Shown here piece after piece: positions 36,738-47,010 of a stretch of 64,000 bases of DNA. Below the pieces are notes generated by a model. That model saw nothing but the letters and a program-made list of their open reading frames with translations, ran no database searches and was not told the origin of the DNA. The position numbers and the translations under genes are program-made. Every line of letters starts with the position of its first letter. Position 1 is the stretch's first letter. Source of the DNA: Salvator merianae (Eukaryota; Chordata; Lepidosauria; Squamata; Teiidae); NCBI GenBank assembly GCA_003586115.2, contig QVOM02000053.1, positions 9,246,187 to 9,310,186 of the forward strand, given 5' to 3'.

Positions 36738-36790
36738 CCCTCCTCCTCCTCCTCCTCCTCCTCCATCTTCTTCTTCTTCTTCTTCTTCTT
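36738..36790. repeat. (TCC)n-(TTC)n compound microsatellite
   Basis: Eight TCC units are followed, after a single A, by nine or more TTC units, preceded by a C8 run. A polypyrimidine tract from about 36725 is interrupted by one purine. Confidence 0.95.
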
Positions 36791-36794
36791 CAGA

Positions 36795-37495
36795 TTTGGC
36801 ATTGCAGCAAGGATTTTATAGGAAGTGGGGGGGGGGCATGAGGTGTCCCTGCGGCTCTCACTGCAGGTTTCAGCAACTGGAAAATGACTTAACAAGGATT
36901 AGTTCTTCCATCTTTCACATTTTCTCTAATTTGTCAGGAAGGAGCATTGGATCTTAGAAAGCAATATAAATGTTCAGGAAAGCTTTGACACAATGGCATC
37001 ATCTAAATGAATGCAGAACTTGGTTGATTGTATATTTAAATAGATCAGTCACAGGCACATAAATAATAAATAAGACAAAATTTCCTTTTTTCTCCCCATT
37101 TAACATGCAAGTCAAAATTTGGTTTGGGGGGGGGGAGTAAGGGGAAAAAAAAACTGGTTTGTGTGTGCATGTACGTGTTTATCCATTTGCCAGCATTTCA
37201 GAACTAAGAAAAAAAAAATCAGCAAATTCTTTTTTCTTTCTTGACAAAGAATGCTAGTCAAAAACTGGGAAGCAGATGGTTGCTTATATATTTCTTTCTT
37301 TTTTTTTATTTACTGCAATACTAAAGCCACCATAAAAAAGCAAAGTTGAACAGACAGAGCTAATAATATAATCATTCAAAACACCTGCAAACAGTGCAGA
37401 TGGGCAATTTCTGTCTGCAAAATCATCAGCGAAAGACCGCCTTCCCATATGGGCAAATCTATCTGCCTTGCAGCATCTGAAGCTTTGTCCCTTAC
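36795..37495. other. unique AT-rich sequence beside the candidate exon
   Basis: G9 runs near 36828 and 37127 and A/T runs. No repeat family. If 37496-37632 is an exon, this is its downstream intron. Confidence 0.3.
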
Positions 37496-37632
37496 CTTAA
37501 GAAAACCTGCACCAAACATATGCAGCCTTTTTATAGCATCGCAGAAGTGGCTCAGATCCCCCAGCTTAATTTTAGCTAAATATAACTTACAGTACTCATA
37601 ACCTTCTGCCACTGCATGGGATTTGTCCACTG
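37496..37632 (-). CDS. candidate internal coding exon, unrecognised protein
   Basis: On the minus strand a long pyrimidine tract (tctgcttcctctcctttttt) ends in gacatag, a good acceptor at 37633. A strong donor follows the last codon (cttaag then gtaagg, 37495-37490). The 137 bases start in phase with a split codon and give 45 uninterrupted codons, including VAEGYEYCKLYLAKIKLGDL and AIKRLHMFGAGFLK. The peptide looks helical with the residue pattern of an alpha-solenoid (TPR-like) repeat, but I do not recognise the protein. The frame stays open about 39 codons beyond the donor. No second exon of the same gene was found, so its introns would be very long, or this could be a spliced non-coding RNA or chance. 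Confidence 0.45.
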
Positions 37633-37866
37633 CTATGTCACGAAGGAAAAAAAAGGAGAGGAAGCAGAAAGATCTTTTTTAAAACAACAAAAACAACAAC
37701 TGACATTCAGGGGAAAAGCAAACAGCTTTCCTTCTCAGTCAGAGTGTTTGCAATTGGTTAATGTATATTAATGAACCAGCTAGCCTGTGGTTCATTCCTA
37801 ATATCTTGCAATGAAAATTATGCCTGTTATATCCAAGGTGATTTTTATTCTAAATTACAAAGCACT

Positions 37867-37869
<3 letters not shown>

Positions 37870-37902
<33 letters not shown>
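37870..37902. repeat. (TA)n microsatellite
   Basis: About 16 perfect TA units; cruciform-prone. Confidence 0.97.
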
Positions 37903-37905
<3 letters not shown>

Positions 37906-38267
37906 CTGTTTTTAAATCAATTTAACTCTTTTGAGAGGACCAAGAAAGCAAAGGAGAGAAGGATAAAAAGCAGAGAAGGTTAAAAATATGATATCTATGA
38001 AGCAAAGAATGCTCTTTACAACCAGATAAAAGTTGTTATCATTAGCATGTGGTTGCTTTTTTATTTTATTTTATTTTTTACAGTCACATTTTCCAGCAAC
38101 TGTGAACAAAGCAAGGGGAAAGAAAAAGACAAAAAAAGACAAAAGAAAAACACACACACATACATGAAGCACAGTTATGCCAGAAAACAATTTCTTGCCT
38201 ATGAATACAACAAAAGCGAGATCTGGTACTCTAGTAGAGATTATGCACGTAGAAAGAGAGCTGGGTT

Positions 38268-38446
38268 GGGCCCTTTCTGCACCTGTCCTTCTTCCAGATT
38301 ATATTCTGGAATAGGAACCCGCTGTCCACATGCCAGTACAGACTATAGCAGGTCCTGGGCAGGGTCTGCCGTGGTATGAACTAGCATGAGGATGGCAGAT
38401 CCCTGTTCCATGATATAATAAAAATAATGTCCCATGCAGAAAGGGA
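38268..38446. mobile_element. hAT-like MITE, family C copy 2 (179 bp)
   Basis: Ends gggccctttctgca and tgcagaaagggac are inverted repeats. The left half contains cagattatattctggaatag, shared with 32585-32737. The right half carries extra sequence compared with copy 1. Non-coding. Confidence 0.78.
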
Positions 38447-38799
38447 CAGAGAGAGAAACATGCTCTAGATAACTCTACCAAAAGCACTGCCATGAAGTGC
38501 CCCCAAAGAATGCAACAAGTACAGCACATTTGAAAGCAGTGACATGCACTTCTTGTGCACCTAGAATGGACATCTTTTGACCATGGTGAGAACCTGTTCC
38601 ACATAGGCCAACGATTTGGTTCAGTATCTCTTTCTCTCTCTCTTTTTTTAAATACCTCTTGAGTGTTGTAATACTAAGGTGATAACAGCAATGGGTAGAG
38701 CCAAGTGTCAATCTGCAGCTTGAATTTGATGGTGGTGAACAGCAGTTTGATCCATTGTAGATGAAATTGTCATTTGCTTCCATCAAAGCTGACCTTCAA

Positions 38800-39290
38800 A
38801 TCCTTTCTCCAGGCCAGTTGCTCTTGGTAATGGTGCTAACCAGGCCTGAACATGGCAGAGCTATTGCTCTTACCTCCGAGGGAATCCAAATGACCTCTTT
38901 TGTGAAGACAGGTCTCTAACTTTGAAGGTAGTTCTCCAAGCACCTGTTAAGTCCTATGACAGCTTCTCCTGATTCAGATGGCATGGAGAGATAAAGCTAG
39001 GTGCCATCTGCATGTTGATGGTGGCTTACCACAAAACTCTTGATAACTTTTCCTGGTAGCTTCATATAGATGTTAAAAAGCACAGTAGATTAGATTGTTC
39101 CCTGAGGAACCTCACCAGTGAGTTCCCAGGGCATTCTGCAGGCATCTCCTACAACTACTCTCTGGTATTGACCTTGGATATAGGATTATAATCATTGTAA
39201 TGCAGCACCTCCAATCCCAAACTCCTTAGGCTTTCCAAAAAAATGTCATTGACCATGGTATCTTTTGGGAAAGTCTAAGGAGGTTGGGTA
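38800..39290 (-). pseudogene. L2-clade LINE reverse transcriptase fragment, dead
   Basis: Conceptual translation of the minus strand gives, in order, VVVGDACRMPWELTGEVPQG, VLFNIYMKLPGKVI, then HQHADGT.LYL and PSESGEAVIGLNRCLENYL. These match the known L2-type order (VVLGDAC..., GVPQGS, NIYMKPL, YADDTQL, LNRCLE). The catalytic YADD-like motif has decayed to HADG and stops and frameshifts are frequent. Neither LINE end is present. Confidence 0.85.
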
Positions 39291-39928
39291 TTAGAAAATA
39301 AAGGACTTCCACTCTGCTATAGCTCTGTGATGCATTTTTAACAGAACTATTTGATTACTTAGATGAATCTTCTGCTTTTACTTTTGCACATGAATGTAAG
39401 CCCATTGGAGAGATAAGCGTGGAGTATAAATGTAATACATAAAAACGTAAGTGAATAACTCTTCATAGTTCTGAAAAGCATGTGAAGACAATATTTTGAG
39501 ACCGAATCCAGGAACTGGGTGGAGAGAGAAAAAGGGAGAAAGAGTGAAATGATGAGAGGGAGCGAGTTAGAGAATGGAGGATCTATTGTTGAAACTGATC
39601 TAATCAAGATATGGAAATGAAGTTTCCCAACCAGAGGAAGAAGCAAATTAAGCAAATGCAGAAATTAGCATTTTGGAACATTTTGTTTTGTCAGAAAACA
39701 ATCCCAGGAGATGGAACTCAATGAATTGACTAAAGTGAGTCAACCAGGGCCACATTTTTTTATTAAGTATTACAACTGGATCTGCAACCATCTTGCTCAG
39801 GTTTGAATATTTAAAGTATAAGCACAAGAGATATTGCATAAAGTGAGCCAGACTGCTCACCTGAGCATCAAAAATAATTACTGTTCCCCACCCTAGTGCT
39901 GAGGGAAGAATTCCTAAGCATTGTGGGT
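39291..39928. other. no gene recognised
   Basis: Unique sequence, purine-rich at about 39515-39570. Confidence 0.3.
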
Positions 39929-40021
39929 CAGTTCTAGATGCTGGGTCAACTCACCAAGGCAGTTCTAGATGCTGACTCAACTCATCAAGGCAGTTCTAGA
40001 TGCTGACCCAACTTACCAAGG
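39929..40021. repeat. minisatellite, three 31 bp units
   Basis: Units begin at 39929, 39960 and 39991, each cagttctagatgctg followed by a variable ggtcaactcaccaagg-type half. The units differ by a few substitutions. The unit length is not a multiple of three, so no protein repeat is implied. Confidence 0.95.
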
Positions 40022-40987
40022 AAGGGACCACCATAGTGGATTTGCTTATAGTAAGGGTAAGTCAAGTGCTTATTTCCCAACTGGAGAATATGTGTAATAA
40101 CCCAGTGGTTTTTCAGACTTTTTTAAAAACATCTTCTTTATAACATACCACTGAATGTTCCCGTCATCTCTGCCTTAAGCAGTATAAAGGAAATGAGACT
40201 CCAGTAACTGCAGTGGAGTTAATGTTGAACCATCTGCTGCCTCATAGGTCCAAAATCTCATCATTCCTTCCAGAAACAGCTCTGCCCCTTGTTCCATTGT
40301 AGAGATCAAAACTGATTGCAAGATCCTTGGATGGAAGTAACAAGACTGTTACAGAAAAGTGGCCATGAACAAAATGGTCATTTTCTCCTCTTTCAGTCAC
40401 AACTTCTGATGCTCTGCTGAAATTAGCCAGGAGGAAAAGCATTTATTGATTTCAGACTGGCAAATCAGAAAATCAAGACCAAGCTCTAGAATCAAAGTCA
40501 GAATGACTAGTCCTAGTATTGTGGGAATCGGAAGCTAAGTCTGAACTGAGAGCGCTCCAATGAGAATTGATGAGGTGTATATGAGGGCTGTCTATGTGCA
40601 AGGTCAGTTTGGGGTCTGGGAGATGCTGGAACAATGCTGGTCTGATGGTAGCACCAACCACTGACACCTAAGTATCTATAGCCTGTGAGCCTAAGCCAGA
40701 GATGTGGGACACCACTGAGGGCCTGCAAGAAAATTGCCCCGCCATATTAGCTTCCTTGGCTCTGAGGGCAGTTGCTTGCCAGGTAAAAACCTTCCCACTG
40801 CAACCATTCTCTGGTTTGTTGAGGTGCCAAACAATGGCCTCATTGACTGCATCCACAAGGGTACCCTGTGTGCTCCCCTTGCTGATCCAGTATTGGGATG
40901 TTGAAACATCTGAAACACCCTGGGGCAATATTTTTACATGTACCTGCTTCCAGCCAGCTCCTGGCCCAGCCAAACTGCTCCAGGAGA
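40022..40987. other. no gene recognised
   Basis: The part from about 40550 to 40980 is GC-richer and has several overlapping open frames on the minus strand with no recognisable domain. It may be an old repeat. Confidence 0.3.
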
Positions 40988-41276
40988 AGTGCATGAACTG
41001 AAATTTAGTGGTTTGGTTTGAATCAAGCCGACTATCCTTGGTTTGTGTTCACTGCGAACAATTCTTCTGAATTACGGCATGGTTTGGTTTGCATGCAAAC
41101 CAAGCGAGTCATAGCAAACCACCCTTGGGCACCAGTTGGTTCAGGTTCACTTTGAACCATTCTTTTTTTTTTGGGGGGGGGAACTACAGGGTGGTTCAGT
41201 TTGTAAGTGAACCAGGTGAGCCACTCAGGTAGCTGTGAACTGCGGATCAACCAAACCAGTTCAGCACATCCCTGTC
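40988..41276. mobile_element. hAT-like MITE, family E copy 1
   Basis: The right end ccaaaccagttcagcacatc (complement gatgtgctgaactggtttgg) matches the left side aagtgcatgaactg and ggtttggtttgaatcaag in inverted orientation. The interior is rich in ggttc/gaacc pairs and carries a T11G9-type run at about 41162-41179. Only 56 bp separate it from the foldback element at 41333. Target duplication not identified. Confidence 0.6.
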
Positions 41277-41332
41277 CAGGAGTCCACTGGTGATAAATGA
41301 TGTGATGAATGATTTTCAAGATTGTTGTTGGC

Positions 41333-42035
41333 TAGGGATGTGCACGAAGGCACTTTTCCCTTTTCGCTTCGCAGGACTGCGAAGCTCCTAGGCTTCGTTT
41401 TCGTGCGAAAAAATACGCACGAAAATGAAGCCCTTCGTTTTCGCGGCGAAAATCTTCGCCGCGAACGGAAGCAGATAAATCAAGGCGAAGGGAAAACCTT
41501 TGCCTTAATTTCTCTGCTTCGGATGGCGCTCGCCTCTCTCTAATTCCCCCCCCCCAGTCTGTCAGTCTGATGACAGACTGGGGGGGGGATGAGAGAGAGG
41601 CGAGCGCCATCTGAAGCAGAGAAATCAAGGCGAAAAGGTCTTCTGTTCGCCTTGATTTATCTGCTTCCGATGTCTGCTGGCTGCCTCATTCACCCTAGGC
41701 TGTCAGCGCTCGCGCTGACAGCCTAGGGGGGGTGAGTCAGTGAGGGGAAGAGAAGGAAAATCAACGGGTAGGGAATCCCTCCCTTCCGTTGAATTTTCTG
41801 CACTTCCACTCGCTGCTGGCTGGCTGATTCACCCTAGGCTGTCAGCGCCAGCGCTGACAGCCTAGAGAGGTGAGACTTTGGCAAATTGCGAAGGTCCCGA
41901 AATACTTCGAAAAATTGAGGGACCTTCGCAATTCGCATTCGTGATTTCTGGTGCCCTTCGCATTCGATGCGAAGGGCACGGAATCACGAAATTCGATCGA
42001 AAATCGAATGCCACGAAGCTTCGTGCACACCCCTA
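41333..42035. mobile_element. young CpG-rich foldback hAT-type MITE made of chained hairpins
   Basis: The element is 703 bp, bounded by tagggatgtgcacgaa (41333-41348) and ttcgtgcacaccccta (42020-42035), inverted with 15 of 16 matches. Outside both ends is ttgttggc (41325-41332, 42036-42043), a perfect 8 bp target duplication. The interior is an almost continuous chain of inverted repeats: 41366-41385, 41391-41432, 41433-41471, a nested palindrome at 41466-41669 (24 bp perfect outer arms), 41695-41726, 41756-41798, 41834-41865, 41886-41931 and 41951-41979. CpG density is far above the flanks. There is no transposase frame, so mobilisation would need a hAT enzyme in trans. The perfect duplication and intact CpGs imply recent insertion. 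Confidence 0.9.
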
Positions 42036-42043
42036 TTGTTGGC

Positions 42044-43376
42044 TCCTAAGTCATCCCCTTGTCCTGCAGGAAGAGTAATGGGGCACAAAGGAGTTGACTT
42101 ACCAGTCCAGGATGGGCTATTTTCACATTGAATCAAGTATGCCCAGGTGCTGGGGGCATTTCTGGTCCAATATAAAAGCAACCCAGAGAAACAAACAAAC
42201 CCTCAAAACTGAAGGTTTTAGGGGTGGTGAGTCATGAGATGTTTGTCATGCCTCTTGATTCAGAAGTAGCTTTCATGTACTTTGTGTGAGCTTATGCCTC
42301 ATCAGGCTGCATCCTGCCATCATAAGGATGAAGTGCCTAAGTAAGTTGAACAGCATTCTTAGAATTCTTCTGCATGTTTTGCTGCAAATCTCTGACAGGG
42401 GACTTCTTAAAGGCTGTAGCTGATGGCATGGAAGAAACAGGTGCTCCGTCCACATTGTTCTTTCTTTGTAACCATCAAATGGGGAAGGACAGGAGTTGCT
42501 AGTCGACTAAATTAAGTAGTCAGTGTAAAGCAAGCATTTCCAGATAAAGCTAGGATGGTTGTGGAATGTATGGTCCTCAGAGGACAGTGGGCTCAACAAA
42601 ATTGGGCATCACAGGACATAAAATACATTGGGTCAACCTAATTCTGGCTAAAAAAGCTTTCTTTGCAAGGAACTTTGGTTCAAAGTTTTCTGAATTTCCT
42701 TGAATCTCTCAAATATTGTAATAATTACCAAAACTAAGTATATTTTCTTGTTGACTGGTTTATATTTCCTGTTTTCCTCTGAGTTAGGCTGTACTTTCAT
42801 GTAGTACATAAAAGAGCAATATTGCTCTGATGAACTAAGACACATAAAATATCTAATTAACATTAAAATAATGTCTCTTGCCATTATCTTCATTTGCACT
42901 GTAAGTGTTAGCTCTTGAGAGATAGAAGTTCAAGCAACAGTGACCTAGGCCATGCAAGAAGAATAAATAAATAAATTGTATGCTGTGAGTGTGTGAAATG
43001 TCCCACATATTAGTGTTTTTCCTTGCTGCTGCTTAACTTGAATTTAATTTAAATAAGACATCATCTTTTTCAAATAAATAAATACATACATAAATAAACA
43101 CAACTTTCATTGACACTAGCCAATATGGTCAAGAGTTAGAAGTTTTGAGACATAGACCTTTTCTATACAGTGATAGGATGATGGTGAAACAGGATGAGCA
43201 AGGAGGTTATTTCCTACCTCCTTGTAACACCATCTTCCTATGTGCCTGTGATGCTGGAGTGACTTTCTGGGCCTCCTTATACGCTACTAACCACCATTTC
43301 TGGCACAATTATACATCCAGCGCAATCCGGTTAGTAGCAACTGTTGGAAACCAGTGTTGACATCTTATTTTTAACT
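42044..43376. other. no gene recognised
   Basis: Mostly unique sequence with AAAT/AAATA-rich runs at about 42965 and 43072. The left end continues sequence that was split by the foldback insertion. Confidence 0.3.
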
Positions 43377-43525
43377 TTGTACATTTTTATCCCACCCTTA
43401 AGCCTCTAAAAGGCTGTCAGAGTGGTTTACAAATGTCCGTAATAAAGAAAGGTCCCTGCTCTCAGCCTTACAATTTAGCAGGCATGACACGAGTGGAGAA
43501 GGGAATTAGGAGAAGGTGGAAAGAA
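43377..43525 (+). repeat. squamate interspersed repeat fragment
   Basis: tttttatcccaccctt, ggctgtcagagtggtttaca and ggtccctgctctcagcctta are in the order of a common reptile SINE/LINE-associated repeat. Family name uncertain. Confidence 0.5.
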
Positions 43526-43969
43526 TCTTTCACAGGATAGATAGCTCTGTCTCTACACCCTGTCCATGGCAGGGAGCTGGATAGATTGAGCTCAGTGGTC
43601 TGCAGTTTCTGCTCCCTCAGGCAAGATGATCTTTCAAAGCATTTGTGGTGTCAGATGGGGAAGGAGGAACCCCTGCTTGATGAAGGAATCTCACCACACA
43701 TTCCACCCACCCATGCTAGTAACCGGTGCACAATGCTCCAGTGACTTGTTTGTTTTGATGGAAAGGAGGCTTCTTGCAGATGTGCTGCTGCCATATCTTC
43801 CCCTGTGGCCTCTGTGGTCTTGATTAACCCCCTGCACCAGCCCCCAGATGCTCTGGCTAAGACTGTAACCACTAAAGGATGCATCTCCTCACCAAGCTTC
43901 TTCACCTTTTGCTTTCTGCGAAGCAACTTCCAGTCAGCATGAGATGCATGGTGCACAGTTTGTGTAGGG
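43526..43969. other. no gene recognised
   Basis: Unique sequence with overlapping chance frames on both strands. Confidence 0.3.
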
Positions 43970-44103
43970 ATAGGAATGTATACAAACCTAATTTAAGTGT
44001 TTCAGTTTAAGGCAAACTGCAGTGAGATTTGGTTCATTTCAAACCTCAAACCAGTTTGTCATTTTGTCAGATTGGTTCAATAAATCTGTACTCATCTCTC
44101 TAC
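43970..44103. mobile_element. MITE remnant, family E-like
   Basis: tagggataggaatg at the left and actcatctctcta at the right are decayed inverted ends of the tagggatg type. The interior (gatttggttcatttcaaacc, ccagtttg) resembles family E. Confidence 0.45.
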
Positions 44104-46712
44104 TGCTTCAGATCATGGAAAGTTCCTAGTGCAGACACAGTGTATCCGTGGTAGGTGGGACCTCACAAATTCCACACTAACATGAGAACCAATGAGGCCC
44201 AGAAGCCTATTCCTATTCCAGGTCACAGGTAAGTGCAGAAAGGGCCTGGAACAGAGCTTGTGGAGGATCTGGGATATTAATACTTCAACCATTAATATGT
44301 CATCCTCCTCTGAACAATTGTGTCCAGTCCTTATCATATCACAAAGATTAAAAAATGGGTCTTTTACACAGTTTCCAAATAGTCCCTGGGGAACATGCTA
44401 GCTGCTGATGTGTAGCAGGGAATTCACACATTAGAGCAGTCCCTGTGAGGCTGTACCTCACAGGTACTGCTGTATCTGCACGGGACTAGTAACTGGACTG
44501 ATCCCTGGTACAAAATGACACTGAGAAGCAAACATATGCTTTAAAACAGTCTCCTGAGCATTCTTCACAGTGGGCTGGACCAGCTGCCACCATGAAGATG
44601 GCTGGTCTGTCCCAAGTGGCACATAGAGCCTAGCACAATTTCATTGGGCTCCTGGAAATGACCCCAGAAATGAGTTGTATTTTTGGAGTGTCACAGCAGA
44701 GCCATGAGCTGCAACTTCAGAGACTGAGGAACTTTTGTTCCAAACCACCAGTGTTAGGCCAGGTCTACCAGTCATCATGCAGATAGCTGCAAGTGTAGCC
44801 TCTGGTACATGATGCTTCCTGACCCAAATAGCTTGATTTAGGCCGGGAAGTGAGGTCTGGGTTCCCCAGCAATGCAGAGTGCAAAAGAGCCTCTAGAGTT
44901 TCTCATTTCTTAATATTTTGTGGTAATGCTTGAACATCAACCTATCAAAAACGGCACATTGAAAAAAAAATCAAAATTAAAGGTGATGTCCCATTTTGTT
45001 TTTCCATTGGAAGCACCTAGTAATGGATGCTTCAGTAGCAGGGACCCACTCCACAGCAGTACCAGGTACTTCTCAGGCTCCATTTTTGGCACACACGAGT
45101 TCCTGCTGCAAAGTGGGACAAGGAGCTCATTGCTAAAGTTCATTACTGAGTGTGGAAACACAATACCAGGAGCCTCACATATGAGTGCCCTAAACCAGAG
45201 GTGGATATGTGTCTAAATATAGATGCTAGATGGCAGCGAGTGAAGCCTTATGTGCGTAGTGCTCTTCTTGCAGTTGTTAGTGCTTTTCTTAAAATAGTGG
45301 TGTGCTATTTATGTATCTGCATCATTCTGGTTGCACAAGTGTCACAGTTGGGGAACTTCCATTCCCTGGCTGTGGGAGTCCTGTCTAGACAGGTTTTCTG
45401 AACACAGGAAATGGCCTCAGAAGAAACAGGACAGTTGATTGTGCATTGGACTACCTGAACAGCACCAGCACTGGCATTGGTGCCAGATGAATGGGAATAA
45501 GCATTCTGAGCACTTATTCCTAGCCTGCTTTATAGCTCCCTAAAGAGTGTTAGGACAGGATGTGTATCTGCTGAGTGTGGGGCCATGCAGACCTCACACT
45601 CTTCTAGCACACCCATTGCATCATGAGGGTGCAGGATCTGAATGAGCCTGCATGTTCATGATGCATTCACAGCAACACAATGGTACTGTGCAAACATTGC
45701 TACAAAAGAGGGCTACTTCATATATGAAAACATGCTGTCAGGCATAGCATACCTGCCATAGTTGAGAGCTGAATTTTATTGCATGTAGTCATGTCTTAGA
45801 ATATACACTATAACTGACCCTAAATTGACAGATGCAAAAAGAAAGAGATATGCTCTCTGTCTCTGTACTATATGGTATGCTGGTCCTCATTGATCAGGTA
45901 ACCTCATAGAGAAGCATTCATAAACTCTCCTTGGTGAAATTGTTTTTAAAAAACAACAACTTTATATTACTCAGTTTTAAGCATGCCCCCACTCCTTCCA
46001 TGTAGTACAAGCCTGTTATGATGTTCATGTTTGAAAGATTCTTATGAGTTCTGAATTGCGGTAGTTATTCTTTTTCTTTTCTTTTTTAATGCATAGTTTC
46101 TATGCAGCTCAAAAGCGGGGGAAAAATAGGAAACATGAAACCAATAGTTTAAAAAACATGCAAGCGCTTTGGAACAGAGAGATTTGCAAGGTCAACTATC
46201 AGAGGTCAAGCTGGCAATTACTGGCTAAATTGGAAGTGTAATTTTCTTGTGACATTACAGGACACTCAAAAGACATATGTGATAAGCAGAACCTTAAAAA
46301 AAAATAAGATAAAACTCATTTCCAACTTCTTGACCTATAAGCGGCATACCATATGTTGAATTGAGCTAGCAGGCTTGCGAAACCTGAAGCTACCAGCACT
46401 AAGCCTTGGAATTTAATCAAAAGAAATAAGTCTTAATTCAAAGGACTGGTAGTGAAAGACATGCTGTGAATGACATTTTCCAAGTGATGTGTATATCCTG
46501 CCTTCTCCTGCTTTCAAACCCTCTCTTACACAGTTAATTTATTTCTTTTAGTTCTCCAAGGAACAGAAAGGCTTTCCCCTTTTGCCATCTCCTTTTTCTT
46601 CTCTTTCATGGGTTACACAAGTATCTTTCCTTGGCTAATTCCCAAGCAGGATCTCTTCTCTTATGGCAACCAAATATCTTCAGATCAGAATAACTTTTTA
46701 AAATAATAATTA
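44104..46712. other. repeat-like but unresolved sequence, no gene recognised
   Basis: An isolated MITE terminus gtgcagaaagggcc lies at 44233-44246. The stretch at about 45410-45710 has words shared with about 29900-30200 and may be an old inverted-repeat element. From 45.9 kb the sequence is unique and AT-rich. No exon recognised. Confidence 0.3.
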
Positions 46713-46740
46713 TAGTAGTAGTAGTAGTAGTAGTAGTAGT
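46713..46740. repeat. (TAG)n microsatellite
   Basis: About nine TAG units flanked by AAT-rich sequence. Confidence 0.95.
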
Positions 46741-46775
46741 AATAATTAATAATAATAGCAGCAGTAGCAATACAT

Positions 46776-47010
46776 GGTGACAACAGAGTTGAAGATAAAA
46801 AACTTAAGATCCCAAAATATCGAATTTGAAGATCGTAATTGAAAGAGTATGGCACAAACCAGCAGTTGTGGCCCCAATGGTTATTGGTGCACTGGGTGCC
46901 ATACCAAAAACCCTTGGCTGCCACTTAGAACATCTGCATAGCAACAAAAACTCCACTGGTCAACTGCAAATGGCCACACTGCTCAGATCCTGCCACACCC
47001 TAGACTAATA
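46776..47010 (+). pseudogene. LINE ORF2 C-terminal relic, probably R4/Dong-like
   Basis: Conceptual translation gives GDNRVEDKKLKIPKYRI, then after a frameshift VVAPMVIGALGAIPKTLGCH and TGQLQMATLLRSCHTL. I associate the order GD.RV..KE, VPVVIGALGAIPK.L and LQK.ALLGTARILR with the C-terminal end of a non-LTR retrotransposon polymerase family in lizards and other animals. The clade assignment is from memory and uncertain. It is 5' truncated and frameshifted. Confidence 0.65.

Noticed and set aside
36713..36895. Minus-strand frame with long K and E runs
   Set aside because: Translation of the TCC/TTC microsatellite.
38475..38786. 103-codon minus-strand frame continuing the L2 relic
   Set aside because: No LINE motif recognisable beyond about 38800, so I did not extend the relic into it.
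41333..42035. CRISPR-like or satellite array
   Set aside because: The repeats are inverted, not direct with spacers, and terminal inverted repeats with a target duplication explain the unit.
41333..42035. CpG-island promoter
   Set aside because: The CpG density is confined exactly to the inserted element; no gene start or exon is near.
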